Assembly: GCA_037176885.1 (NCBI GenBank)
Contig: JAWWNJ010000020.1
Span: 2,170,001 to 2,234,000, forward strand
Length of the DNA: 64,000 nucleotides
Direction: 5' to 3'
Origin: Favolaschia claudopus
Taxonomy: Eukaryota > Basidiomycota > Agaricomycetes > Agaricales > Mycenaceae
Part shown: piece after piece, positions 21,868 to 32,416 of the stretch
Numbering within the stretch: the first letter of the stretch is position 1
How the letters are laid out: each line of letters begins with the position of its first letter
Program-made: the position numbers and the translations under genes
Notes under the pieces: generated by a model
What the model was told of the DNA's origin: nothing
The model's database searches: none
The model's input: the letters and a program-made list of their open reading frames with translations, nothing else

Positions 21868-22560
21868 TTACTCCGCAACACTAATACTCATGCTCTTCTC
21901 CCCATCGATATCTTCGGCCATCTTTGAAGGCAAACCAGCCTTGAAGTCGTCTCCGAGCTCAAAAAAGTTGCAGAAATGGTTACAAATGTGATCGGTGTGG
22001 AAACTCTCGAAACCCTTCCCAATATTTCCATCCGCAAACAGCCTACTGTCAAGAGCCCTACAAGCAGTCAATACTGTCTAGCAAAAGAACAAAAGCACAT
22101 GAGAACTTCGGCGAGGTCATGATCTGAGGGTCAATTAACAAACTTGATCCACCTGCAGCCCAGTCAGAAAGAGATGCAAAAGTGAAGCTGAATAGAGTAG
22201 TGACTGACCTTGGTAATCGGACACAAAGAGAGTCCCATGCGACTTCAGCATTTGGTAGTGCTGGACGAAGGTAAGGAAATCGGCTCTTTCTTGGTCCTCT
22301 GGATCCTCCAATGCCAAGGTCACCGCGGAAGCGTTGTTGATGTACTTCCGAAAAGGACCCTCCGTCTCGCGATCAATCACCTCCTCAAGCATATACAGAT
22401 TAGGAACCGATGAGGCAGAGCAAAGGCAGAGCTCCCAGAGCTCCCAGGATTTGAGGAGCAGGCTAGCGCAGCATGCACAAATCTCATGTATGGAATCAAG
22501 AACGGCGGATCTTCTCCCTTGAAGCGGCGTATGAAACCGTACACTGAACCATGGAAGACA
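21868..22560 (-). pseudogene. Alpha-type protein kinase (MHCK/EF2K family), 5'-truncated
   Basis: Three pieces read in order on the minus strand. The first, 22525-22410, includes PPFLIPYMRFVHAAL. The second, 22427-22209, has YMLEEVIDRETEGPFRKYIN and LFVSDYQG. The third, 22152 to about 22110, reads GGSSLLIDPQIMTS after a 56-nt intron (GTCAGT donor, GCTGCAG acceptor). The last exon, about 22060-21868, has SRLFADGNIGKGFESF and TDHICNHFCNFFELG. The glycine-rich loop and the His/Cys zinc-type residues near the end are hallmarks of alpha-kinases. A one-base frame change lies near 22425, and the N-terminal lobe is absent because a TTCATGATG-type repeat starts at about 22565. It is a truncated relic. 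Confidence 0.75.
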
Positions 22561-22564
22561 CTAC

Positions 22565-22870
22565 ACTGTGAGAAGTATTTGTCATGAAATTCAAGATCAT
22601 CGTCTTGAAATTCAAGATCCCTGACGTTTCGTTACATGAATTTCAAGACTGGTTTCATGATGCTCCAAAACTTCTAAAAGTTACAAGGTGTGATACCGCA
22701 CTCATATTCAACTGTGGGACCACATTACAGGATAATGCATATAATTCTCTTTCAAAAAGTGACATAAAAATCTTGAACCTGCATTCACGACGAAACATCA
22801 CGAATTTCGGCCTCGAAAAACCAGCAAATTGTTGTTCAAGTCCTGCAGCCGAGCTGCCGAGTCAATGACG
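22565..22870 (+). repeat. TTCATGATG-type repeat, copy 1
   Basis: It begins CACTGTGAGAAGTATTTGTC and is filled with TCATGAAATTCAAGAT-like words in both orientations, so it can fold on itself. A clearly related copy lies in inverse orientation at 57990-58250, beginning CACTGTGCGAAGTATTTGTC. Its left edge coincides with the truncation of the alpha-kinase gene. From 22870 to 23620 I see no supported gene. Confidence 0.6.
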
Positions 22871-23628
22871 TCACTTACAGCATTGCTCCACATCCGCAGC
22901 ACACATATGCTGCGGCCGCTCACGACGCCTCTTGTCTCCCCCCACCATGACCTCCCTCCAAGTCACCATTGTAGAGCGCCGCCGCCGCCGTCACTCTCGC
23001 CCAACACACTTTACTGTAACGGACCACGCCTCCTTCCCTACGTCACCGCCCTCTAGGATCAATCCACACCGCCGTACCGAGCTAGATCTCTCTGCAGTGC
23101 GCAAGACTCTCAAAGGATTAAGGGGTGGCGAAGGATGAGCCGGGATGAAGTGGTTGGGCAGGGTATTATTGTGAGTGATACTGCGAGAGTGCATTGCAGC
23201 TCATTAATGCGCTCTTTCCCTGTCGTGGTAATTTAGCTCTTTGATGACGACAGAGCATTCAGTGATCTGTCTAACCCGGTGAGTTGCTTCCCTTCTCTAC
23301 CTCTTTTTCATTCTCCGTAGTGTGTTTCCGAGCCACGCAAGCTGATAAAGTACGGCTGATCGTGACGGTGGCGAGATTTTGAAGGTCAGAGTATTATTAG
23401 GGAGGTTGTGCGGAGCGGCCGGGTCGCTTGACGGGCCTGTGGAGCGGGAGCTAGCCCAAATGATGCACCGTAGCTCCATTGTCAAACCTTTCCCTGCGGA
23501 CGATGGACCATCTGAGTCCTGACGTTAGTCTCCCGTAGTCAGACTCACAACAAATTAAGACAGTCGAAATTGTGTTGTATCCTAAGGCTATACTTTAAAA
23601 CACAACGGGCACAGCATTGCGCCCAGAA

Positions 23629-23790
23629 AGGGAAATTCACCCCGTGACTTTCTGTCAAAGCCTGAGAATCCTCGCGGCGACGCGCGCCGGCGAGTGCAGT
23701 GCGGCGCCGTCGGCCTGGAAAGCAGCAAGGTGAGTGCAGGACTCTTGAGTGGCGAAGGCACGGGTCCCATAGCTCGTAGAGTCTGATCGA
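23629..23790 (+). repeat. GC-rich dispersed repeat, copy F
   Basis: It has the same block order as 15538-15700: GTGACTTTCTGTCAAAGCCT, GCGGCGACGCGCGCCGGCGA, GTGGCGAAGGCACGGGTCCC. The frame running through it on the minus strand is not treated as a gene. Confidence 0.6.
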
Positions 23791-24097
23791 AGTGTCAAGT
23801 GACATGTGCCACGGCGGACAAGAGAAAACGTGATCATTTCGTGACCACGTGTGCTTTGGGCGTGACTTCGGGGTCCTCCGACACCCCCAGAATACTCGTT
23901 TTGTTGCAGTCTCCTACCCAGCCTCACTTCCGAGTGTTGGGGAAGTTTTTTGGGGTGTACGCAGAAGTGAAAATCACTATAATTTGACGACTCGTAATAG
24001 TCATTGACAAATTTGATCTTATTACTTCCGAACTTCAAACCCCCAACACTCTCCAGGGAGGCTGGCATAAAGCAACCGTAAACAACATTGCGCCGTG

Positions 24098-24169
24098 CTT
24101 CGGGTTTGGATTTTAATTGCTGTACCTCTTCTGCTTCGGGTTTGGATTTCAATTTCTGTACCTCTTCTG
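24098..24169 (+). repeat. Two 36-bp tandem units
   Basis: The unit CTTCGGGTTTGGATTT followed by AATT-CTGTACCTCTTCTG occurs twice in a row with two or three differences. Confidence 0.75.
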
Positions 24170-24291
24170 TCGTTCTTGTTGTTTTCTTGTTGTTCTTAGG
24201 TAGAGGTAATATACCACATATTCATAATCCAGATTTTCAATTCTCAAGAATGGAAGAAGCGCAGTACATGAAGTTTCGAAGATACCCTTAA

Positions 24292-24803
24292 TTAAAATGC
24301 GATACCATCCCAAGCCCGTTGCCAGTTGACGAATTTACGGCGATATTGCCCTTGGTACAAGGCGGCAAGGGCAGTTTCGAAGGGCGGAATTCTGGCCGGT
24401 GGAGTGCGAACTGGGCTCCTGCACATCGGACAATTCTTCCGCTTCTGAAGGTGCGTTCGGATGCATCGGTAGCAAAAGATGTGTGCGTGTCCGTGGCAAG
24501 ATAGTCTGAGCATTGAAATTAGAATAAGGAGCAAGGAATGGATGAAGGTAAGAAGCGTACACAACAGGGTTGCAGAAGAGTTCCGCGCAAATGGAACAGA
24601 TATGATCGGTGTCAACTTCGGAATGGACGGAGGCTAAGAGACGGAGTCGGGTTAGAATACTGAGTACTGTAGATTGGCATACAAGAATGCTCTTCTTTGT
24701 CGTCACTCTCATCCAGGCAGAGAGGGTCGGATGCCTTGCTTCCGGGACCAATACTAACAACCTATGGATTCCCGTAGTCGTCGACTGGAGTTTTTGACTT
24801 CAT
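24292..24803 (-). CDS. RING-finger (C3HC4) protein, possibly with one nonsense codon
   Basis: The minus-strand model uses exons 24803-24668, 24633-24561 and 24505-24292. Across the second intron (55 nt, GTACGC donor, GCTCAG acceptor) the RING closes as CSICAELFCNPVVL then SCHGHAHIFCYRCI and CPMC, giving Cys-x2-Cys, Cys-x-His, Cys-x2-Cys, Cys-x2-Cys. Such domains usually make E3 ubiquitin ligases by binding an E2. The short tail after the RING ends RAWDGIAF. The first intron would be only 34 nt, which is short for a fungus, though it contains a TTCTAAC branch-like site. An in-frame TAG at 24762-24764 lies 13 codons after the proposed start, so either the start is elsewhere or the gene is slightly broken. 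Confidence 0.6.
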
Positions 24804-24965
24804 GATGAATTTGAATCCATCAGGGGGTTCTATGAACCGGACTGGTGGAAACCCATAGACAGAGAGAGGAAGAGGGACTGGAGGAGCGTCGGGGTCGAAG
24901 ACAGGCATAGCGACGTCACAGTTGTGACACTAATTACTTGCTCATATCGCCATCCATCTACCGCC

Positions 24966-25672
24966 ATGCCTGAGATGCCAGAGCTGAATACGTTCAGGCG
25001 GTGGCTTGCAAGGGCCATCAAGCTTATCCCTGAGTTCTTTGGCCCCACGGCTCTCCAATTAACGGGAATCTGGGCCGATGTGAAGGACAGTGAAGTGGAG
25101 GACATGAAATTGCGTGAAGAACGTCTTCTTAATTATGCCGGCACTCTCAGTATGGCGATTGTGAAGAACTGCCATGGACACTGGGCTCTCCGACTATCAA
25201 GACTTGCTGAGGCGGTTCCTGACACTCACGGCTTGATGATTGAACAGGTAATCCAAAATCACAGTGGTGCTTATTGGATAACTCAGGATGTTATAATAGG
25301 TCTGGGATCGGTTCCCTAAGGCAATAAAAAATCAGATCTCTTCCCAGTACATGACATGGAAGGATTTCACGAAAGCCATTACCGATCTCCGATTCGGTAC
25401 AATCAGGACTCCCGTCAAATGTAAGTGAACAACCTTGTTTTTCGGAGACGCTATTCACCTATATTGTTCTAGTGGGCCTTCCATGGTACAAACAGCCTAC
25501 TGCGGGGAAGTTGGTGTACGATTCACCGTCTTACAGCCAACTAGCAGTCAGGCTGACTCGGTACATGCCTCCCACATGGCGAGAAATCGATCCGGATCGC
25601 AGACTAACCGCCAATATACCTCCACCCGAGGATACTGCATGGGGAGATTTTTATCTCTCTTATACAAGGTAA
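24966..25672 (+). CDS. Unknown protein, three exons
   Basis: Exons are 24966-25247, 25300-25420 and 25473-25672, with introns of 52 nt each (GTAATC-ATAG and GTAAGT-CTAG). The phases agree at both junctions. The product of about 200 residues begins MPEMPELNTFRRWLARAIKL, crosses intron 1 as IEQ-VWDRFPKAIKNQ and intron 2 as TPVK-LGLPWYKQP, and ends GDFYLSYTR. It is mostly helical and charged at the N-terminus, with a Pro/Tyr-rich C-terminus. I do not recognise a domain. A final GTAATG after the last codon could be a further donor, so the gene may continue. Its open frame over three exons among relics suggests recent function. Confidence 0.55.
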
Positions 25673-25739
25673 TGTAGTTCCTCGCTCGTTAGTTTGTATG
25701 CGAGAGCGAGATGACCTTGAAATTTGTGGTCGATAGTTG

Positions 25740-26335
25740 GCTGGGTGCTGTGAGACGTCAGAGAAGAGCGGAAGGAGAAAGAGAGAGTGAAGGGAGACAC
25801 TGTGAAATGTTTGGGTGATTACTAGTCCACTGGCAAGCCAAGAGAGCAATGAGCCACTTACCGAATTGCAGATGTACCAATTTTTGCTCAAATCGATGTC
25901 CGCGTCGGCGTTGACGAGAGACGGGATCGGTTTTCTTGTCACCAGAGCGTAGGGAGGATCGGAGAGCTCGATTTGGGAAGGTAAATTCAGATGTCCGCAT
26001 ACATGAAAGTGGTTAAAAACTCACAATACTGCTGCCAGCGGCCGTGGATGCTCCGAAGCTGTGAGAGCCAGGGAGAGAGGGGAAGGAGCAAAGGGGGAGA
26101 GGAGGGGCACTGTGGAGTATATTAGATGATGGGTAGCACATTTGCAAGTCAAGAAGGCAATGCGCTACTCACTTAAATGCAGACCAACCCACTCATGCCC
26201 AAATTGATGTCAGTGTTGATGAGACCATTGACGAGATCGATTCCTTTGGCCTCCAAAGCGCAGGGGAGACCCAGGAAGCTGATTTGGGAGGCCAGACTCA
26301 GTTGTCCGCACACAAGAAAGTGAGAAAAACTCACC
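25740..26335 (-). repeat. Imperfect tandem duplication of an exon-like block
   Basis: The blocks 25740-26030 and 26040-26335 share order and many words (CAAGCCAAGAGAGCAATG against CAAGTCAAGAAGGCAATG; GATTTGGGA; TGTCCGCA-ACA-GAAAGTG). On the minus strand each contains an exon-like segment bounded by splice-like signals. One reads HLNLPSQIELSDPPYALVTR to DLSKNWYICNS before GTAAGT; the other reads GQLSLASQISFLGLPCALEA to GMSGLVCI. The encoded segments are related but diverged. The family is not recognised. From 26340 to 26780 nothing more is supported. Confidence 0.5.
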
Positions 26336-26787
26336 AGATACACCCAACACCTATCATTCTACCCTGCCCACCCTTCCAGCCCACTGTGATGGCCCAAAAG
26401 CTTCTAAAAATATCCAGTAGTGTTGAAAGATGTTGCCCAGGCCCCAGAAAAGTTGCCAGGAGGAGAAGACGGGGCTGTTGACCAGAAAATCCCAGGGAGT
26501 GTAATTGAGACAATAGCTTTGTTGTTGGCAGTTCAGCTGGTTGAGAGATGTTCCAAGAGACACTAGAAGTTGTCCTGTGGTTGTGTGAGGCCATGGGGTA
26601 GAGCCAGAGAAGGCAGACACAAGCTGAGGAGGAGTGTGGGGGCGGAGCAGGGCTTTGTGACGATGTGACTGTCACAACGTCACAAAGAGGTTTGAACCGT
26701 CGTTTGGTGTGCAAGGGCTAGTGTGCATTCGGGGTGGGGGGGACTTCGAGATTTTAGTGCCTTGGGTCCGCAAAACAATGATTCAGC

Positions 26788-28888
26788 TTAATCTCTACAT
26801 TTTAATAGTAAATGCAGCAGATTTGGCGCTTGCTTATCTTGTACTATCGTGAGCTCGCTGGGTACAAGATCCAAAGCTATGAGCTTAATGAAAGAGTTCT
26901 TCTGCAGTCCCTCAAGCAACTTTCCCCAAAAGGCCAGTGGTACATGTAGTCGCAGAAGCTGGTGACCTCGTCGAAGTTTCAAGGTCTCGATCCACGCAGC
27001 TAGGGCGAGGATATTGGGGCTCTGGTAGTCAGCGCTGAGCAATTCCAACTCAGCCAGATCGATCCAAATGTAGTCTGCCGTGAAGTCCTCCCATTTTAAC
27101 TGCAACATTGGATCCAAGTGTAGTGAGCGATCTGAAGATAGGTGAAAATCCAAACACGTTGATAGATTTCGACTAAAAAGATCATACCTCCGGGGACCTC
27201 GATCTGCAGAAATGCAACATTATGAAGCAAAGAGGGAGATAACACTTCAAATCCTTTTGAAGAGCTTTGTATAGCAAGATGAAAGGTGCGTGTTGATGAG
27301 CTGACCCATTTCTGAAAGTCAGAGGCATCAAAGGAGGGACAGAATGGGCAGTGCGAGACAACGAGTCTTTGCAACTGCATTGGCCCGGTGAAAGCAATTG
27401 CTTGCTGCCTCACACCTGATTCCGAAAATCCAAAGCGCGATGTACTCGGTGTCGCAAAAAGTAACCGGTAATTTGCTCATTGCTTCACGCCCACGTGATA
27501 TTTTCACAAGATTTTGCGACACACATGCACCCCTGGATATCCTCTATAACATATGTAAAAAGGTTCTAGCATTTGCTTGTCTGAAGCTTTCAGTATTCAA
27601 CACAAATACTGGATGTTATCAAAATTTGCCACCGGGTCGCACAAAGCCCACAGAATTTGGAAAAGGCGAACAACCCCTGGTCAGGGGAGCAATCTTTTGG
27701 GCTGATTCTTGTAGATGAGATATATTCGGACCTGAAGACTAAAAGGATTGATCAGGATAGCGTGGTAACGGTCTGATAATCATCAACCCAGTTCCTACGC
27801 CCAATTTGGTCTTGTTGGCAATCCTCGTGAATGGCGAGTCCGGAGAATGATAAGTTGCGACCCTGAATGAGTCCTTAGTCGTCCTATAGCACTGGCAAGA
27901 TACAAAGTTCGCCGGTTATAGCTGTTTCCGTATGAATTTTAAGTAACAAAAGTGGTATCCAGTTTTGAAACTAGCCTTGACCTGCTTAACGGAATTTAAA
28001 GCCCGGAAATTACCTAAATCACATAATTTTCAAAGGCCAAATCCTCTCAGTGCATAGCCAGGTATCGAATCAACAACATACGGTCCTGAAAACACTCTTT
28101 CAATGGGCGACAGACTGGGAACATAGAGCTTTCGTCCTAAAAACACAATCTGTAAATTCCAAGAATGAACCGGCTCATACGATGGATTCAAGAGTCCATT
28201 TCCCTCAAACACTATTGTAATCGGGTACAAAGCATTCCAAACAACATTACGGTGTGTCTGGACCGAGAAAATACAGCACAATTTGGCCTAAAATGGCAAA
28301 TTATCGGTGACTTTTTGCGACACCGAGTACTAATCTCCAGCTCAGCCAAAGCTGGAACACGTGGAATCAGATCGAGAGTTGGAAAGTCCCAATTGACAAG
28401 ATGGAGCTTTTCGAACATAGGACGGCCTTGAGAGCAAGAGCTTTCAGCAAGACACTGTATTTATCCTAGGGTTAGAGCTTACTCATCACTCCAACCAACG
28501 TCTTGATAAACCAGGGAGGGAAGCAGAATTCTCGATCCCCGTGACCAGGGAAGCAAACTCCCCAGACTCCGCGGTGCCCGCGACCATGGCCCAGAGAAGA
28601 CTGAGGTTACGGATCGAGCAGCATTTCGCCAGAACTCCAGTCGTCCGATCCTGACCATCGAACCAGATCTCAAGATTTCGGGGGAAATGCGCCAAGCTGG
28701 GATTGTTGTGGAGTGCGGGTGAGACTACCTGTTTTGCGAGTGGTAGCAAGTCTGATTTCGGAGAACAGATGAGACTGTGAGCGGTACGTCCAACTAGCAG
28801 AAACCAGAGCACAAGATTTGAGTGTGTCCAGGTCATTGGACAACTCGTCCAGGGTACAATCCACCAGCTCTTGCGGAAAGTCGCGCAT
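26788..28888 (-). pseudogene. F-box/LRR-type gene broken by a TIR element
   Basis: The N-terminus MRDFPQELVDCTLDELSNDL then LKSCALVSASWTYRSQSHLF is an F-box as found in Agaricomycete F-box/LRR proteins, which recruit targets to SCF ubiquitin ligases. After frame changes near 28730 and 28510 come leucine-rich segments (LEIWFDGQDRTTGVLAKCCS; EKLHLVNWDFPTLDLIPRVP). At 28328 an 883-bp TIR element interrupts the codon series AELEIS. Beyond it, at 27444, the frame continues exactly with TSRFGFSESGVRQQAIAF, then VVSHCPFCPSFD, a 55-nt intron (27133-27187) and a last exon to 26788. Start at 28888 is chosen because the F-box begins there. Confidence 0.75.
27445..28327. mobile_element. Non-autonomous TIR element, 883 bp, TA duplication
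   Basis: The left end CTCGGTGTCGCAAAAAGT is mirrored at the right by ACTTTTTGCGACACCGAG. The inverted repeats extend about 40 bp with a few differences. TA flanks both ends (27443-27444, 28328-28329). No transposase is recognisable inside. Ignoring the element and one TA restores the host F-box reading frame, which confirms both boundaries. The ends resemble no other element in the window. Confidence 0.85.
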
Positions 28889-28972
28889 CTTGGAATCGTT
28901 CTTTTGCGACCTCAAGTCAGTTGTTGTTTGTTTTTTGATTGCGAACTCGTCTCTCGCACACAACTCTCATGC
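28889..28972. promoter_or_regulatory. 84-bp divergent intergenic region
   Basis: The start codons of the F-box gene (minus, 28888) and the integrase-core gene (plus, 28973) face away from each other with only 84 bp between them, so any core promoters must lie here or overlap the 5' ends. The stretch contains a T-rich tract and CTCTCGCACACAACTCTC but no clear TATA box. Confidence 0.45.
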
Positions 28973-30780
28973 ATGGCGAACTCAAGAAAAGCTGGCTCTT
29001 CAAACCAACATCTGCCATGTCGTATGTGGCTCATTTAACCGACTGTGCCTCTAACCAACTCTGCCAGCTCCTGACGAAGAGCTTGCCCCGCTTATCAGAA
29101 AGTATTTTGCGCTCGGCTACCCTGACCCTAAGATTGCGCTTGAGTGTATGGATCACTTCGACAAAAATGTCTATGGACTGAGGTGTGTATGTGAAAACTT
29201 TCATCTCCCCTTCTCAGCATACAATTAGTTCAAAAACGGTGAAACGGCGACGTAAAGCCATGGGTCTGCTGAGGTATGTTCTTGTCACAGCAAACAGCAT
29301 GATCATTCAAGTGTGGTGGTCGGTATAGCACTGTCAAGCAAGCCGTGACATGGGAGGAGTTGGAGCCTATATATCGGGAGCTTCGTCAGAAGTTTCCAAA
29401 CCTCGGGGCGCGGGACATGGTGGCCAAGCTACGCATCTTGTACGGTATTAAGATATCAGAGTATGTCCTTTTCTCTCTCTTTTCTCTCACTTCCAACATG
29501 AACAACGATTTGAACCAGGATGGTCATGCTCAAATACCTCCGACAACACGACAGTGAAGGAATACAGCGTCGCAAGGCAAAACGGTTCCGACGGAAGCGT
29601 TTCTGGTCCGCTGGAGTTATGGATATCCTTTGCTTTGATCAACATGACAAGTGGAAGCGATTTGAACTGTGGCTGCACCTGGGAATGGACCCTTTCAATG
29701 GTCGCTTAGCATGGATAAAAATTTGGTGGAGCAATCGGAACTCAAAGCTGGTTACTAGCTACTATATTAACGCGTGCAGAGAGATTGGTAGTATGTGTGT
29801 ATGTCTGAATGCAGGCTCCAGGAACTGACAACGCCACCCGGTAATCTCAGGAATACCCATGATTACGCAGAGTGGTTTAGGATCGGAGAATTTTGGGATA
29901 GCAAACTGCCACACAGAGACTCGTCAGCGGCTCGACGTAACACTGGTGGGTACCTTGCAGCACCGATGGGTCAACAAGAAGGCTATGAATGTCAAACCGG
30001 AGGCACAGTGGGCGGTAGTAAGACGAAACTTCTCCGTTGGGTATGAAGATTGTTTCAATCGTGGCACAGTCCCAGACGAGTTCGGGAATATTTTGTTGGA
30101 TATCCTAGACGCATTGCAACAGTAAGTACGGCTATTTGTTTGTCGATGCATTGCTGACTCAGACATAGACTGATTATTCGCTGGCTCGCAATTCCTTGGA
30201 TTCAACATGAACTCGATACATGGCGGCTTATGCGCAACTCTACACCCCGCCGATCTGACAAGCACAGCCTACTCCCTCATGGTATTCCGGATATGATTGC
30301 GGAGAAATTCCAGTGCAAAGATTACAAAGTAAGGAGTCCACTTGCGGTGCTCATGAGTCTGGATTCATGTTTCCCTGCCAGGTCAATGTTCCGTCTGAGC
30401 TGTTTGATGAGATGGAGAGCCGTTGGACACCCCCTGATGACCCAATCTTCGATCTGGTGCCTCCTGAGTTCGGCGAGCAGATCACTGGTCTTTACCAATA
30501 TATTGGTGCGCCTGTGATCAACATTGATTCATTTTGGGATGTGTATTGCGACATTCTCAACTGCTTCACACCTCAAATCCAGTACAGCTTGGCCTATGTT
30601 ATCGAGCATGCTGATGACCACTTTGAGGAGTCGCCGGACAAGCTCGCTGGACAGGCTGATCTTCCTGAAGCGAAAGGTGACTGGCAATATCTGGGCGGTG
30701 ACCTCACAGTGCATGCCGCCATTGCTGCTGAAGAAGAAGAGGATGAGGGGGTGGAGTTTACTGAGGATGAGGCTGATTAG
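28973..30780 (+). CDS. Integrase-core (rve/DDE-like) protein, eight exons, intact
   Basis: Exons: 28973-29021, 29068-29182, 29229-29273, 29329-29460, 29519-29787, 29851-30121, 30169-30328, 30382-30780. All seven introns are 46-63 nt, GT-AG, and phases agree throughout, giving 479 residues without a stop. After an N-terminal helix-turn-helix-like part (EELAPLIRKYFALGYPDPKI) comes the core, with Asp154 in VMDILCFDQHDKWKRF, then ITQSGLGSEN at 208-217 and KPE at 252-254. Relatives normally have Asp where Gly212 stands, so the second acidic residue of the D-D-E triad appears lost. The tail is strongly acidic (AAEEEEDEGVEFTEDEAD). The family is a transposase/integrase-derived expansion in Agaricomycetes. 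Intactness plus the lost Asp hints at domestication, which is inference. Confidence 0.82.
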
Positions 30781-31460
30781 CATGGTTCGGTGCTCAGCTT
30801 TTGCCTTTCTAACAAGTACTCACTCAACGCCCACAGCACGCACAGGTCGTCATTCTAGTTTTCCGCTTAGCTTAATACAAGTTTTACGAATGTATACAAG
30901 TAGAAAATACAAGTCTTTCAACGTCGGTATACTATAGTTTCGATGACTTGTTCGCTTCATTTGGTAGACGCCAAACACGGCCATAATCACAATAATGCGC
31001 CACAAACACAAGACGACTAACCAGTCACCATCATCCCATCATTTCCCTCTTTTTCTCGACTCTCTCTTCAAAAAAGCAGCGTTCATTGGTCGCTCACTCT
31101 CTCCTCTCACTCTTTTGTTATACGCTCTTTCCAAACTGCTCATTCCATATCAATGGCCTCTCAAGCCCCTCCTCCACCTCCGGTCAATGGGCGCATTGGG
31201 AGCCAGAACGTGGATGTTGATTGTAGCTTCACACCAGCGGAATATACGTGTGCCAAATGCCACAAACGTCTTTCCAATGAGGAAGCATTTTATCTGCGTC
31301 CCAAAAACCAATGGGAGCAACAAGGACGTCATGTCTGCGCTGCTTGCAAAGTGTATTATGAACAAAAAACTCAAGCGCGGACTGAAGCGCGAGCTGCTGA
31401 GGCTAGTAAGCAGCTCGCTGAGGCTAGTAAGTACACCGCTTAAAATGCTATTAATTAATA

Positions 31461-31887
31461 GAGAGTTTGCGGTGAGCCGCCAGAAGCCACCTGGCGGCTC
31501 TAATGGCATGCGGATTGGAGCGGCTATGCTGTCTGGCGGCTCGTTTGGCGGCTGGTAAGACTGGTTCAAATTTGGTTTTGCGAGTGCATTCTTAGTACTT
31601 AGTCATCTAAATATTGAACCATACACACACGAAGAAAATTGGATCTGAAAATCTGACGCTATGAGCCGAAGACTTTGGTTGACGCTGGAAATTGCTTCAA
31701 TTCAAAACAATTATGCACGTTTTCATTGGCTGAAGGTATAGTCAAGTATCCAAGGTACCCAACCTCAAAATTGTGCTAAGGACCGCGCGCGATGAGCCGC
31801 TGAACGAGCCGCCACATGACGTAGCCGCTCCAATCCGCATGCCGTCGGAGCCACCAGGTGGCTTCTGGCGGCTCACCGCAAACTCTC
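31461..31887. mobile_element. MITE, 427 bp, TA duplication, long GGCGGCTC-rich inverted repeats
   Basis: The left end GAGAGTTTGCGGTGAGCCGC and the mirrored right end extend over more than 90 bp of inverted repeat, including GGCATGCGGATTGGAGCGGC on both sides. TA flanks both ends (31459-31460, 31888-31889). GGCGGCTC is repeated several times in each arm. It lies in what appears to be an intron and has no transposase. Confidence 0.87.
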
Positions 31888-32063
31888 TAATATAGATCTC
31901 ATTGGGTTGTATAGGTTCTTCGTCGCAGCAGAAAAATGACATTCGTAAAAACGTTGCGCATAGTCAGCGCGGAGGTAAATTGTTCTGCTCAGTGTACGAA
32001 CAGAGTTATTGACAGAAAATTGGAAAGCAACCCAAGTCTCTGTGGCCCATCTTTCATCCGCTT

Positions 32064-32416
32064 CCCTGCAAGAGGCCCCGGGAAGCTCCCGCAAAGCCTG
32101 CTCCGAAAATGTCCAGCATTTTGGCCTCAAAAACCCACTCGGTTGGGTCAATTTCCGCTGAATAACCCACTTTTCGGAGAAGGTTTTCGCCTGCCGAAAT
32201 GCTCGCCGAGTGATGGGATCAGACTTGAGTTTGATTTCCGCGAAATCGGTCGAAAACAGCCCAAAATCTCCCCAAAAACCCACTTTCGGAGAAGGTCGAG
32301 CGATTTTTTGGCCTGAAAAACCCACTTTTTGGAGAAGAAAATGGCGAAATTTCGGCCTGATAAACCCACTTTTCCGGAGCAAGCTTTGCAGGAGCTTCCC
32401 GGGGCCTCCTGCAAGG
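32064..32416. mobile_element. Small inverted-repeat element, about 353 bp
   Basis: The left end reads CCCTGCAAGAGGCCCCGGGA-AGCTCC-GCAAAGC-TGCTCCG, and the right end is its complement with five or six differences. Inside, the phrase AACCCACTTTTCGGAGAAGG recurs four or five times with small changes. No clear target duplication was seen. Its right end lies 4 bp before the splice acceptor used by the host gene model. Confidence 0.7.

Noticed and set aside
23655..24152. 165-residue minus-strand frame
   Set aside because: It runs through the dispersed repeat and a 36-bp tandem duplication. No domain was recognised.
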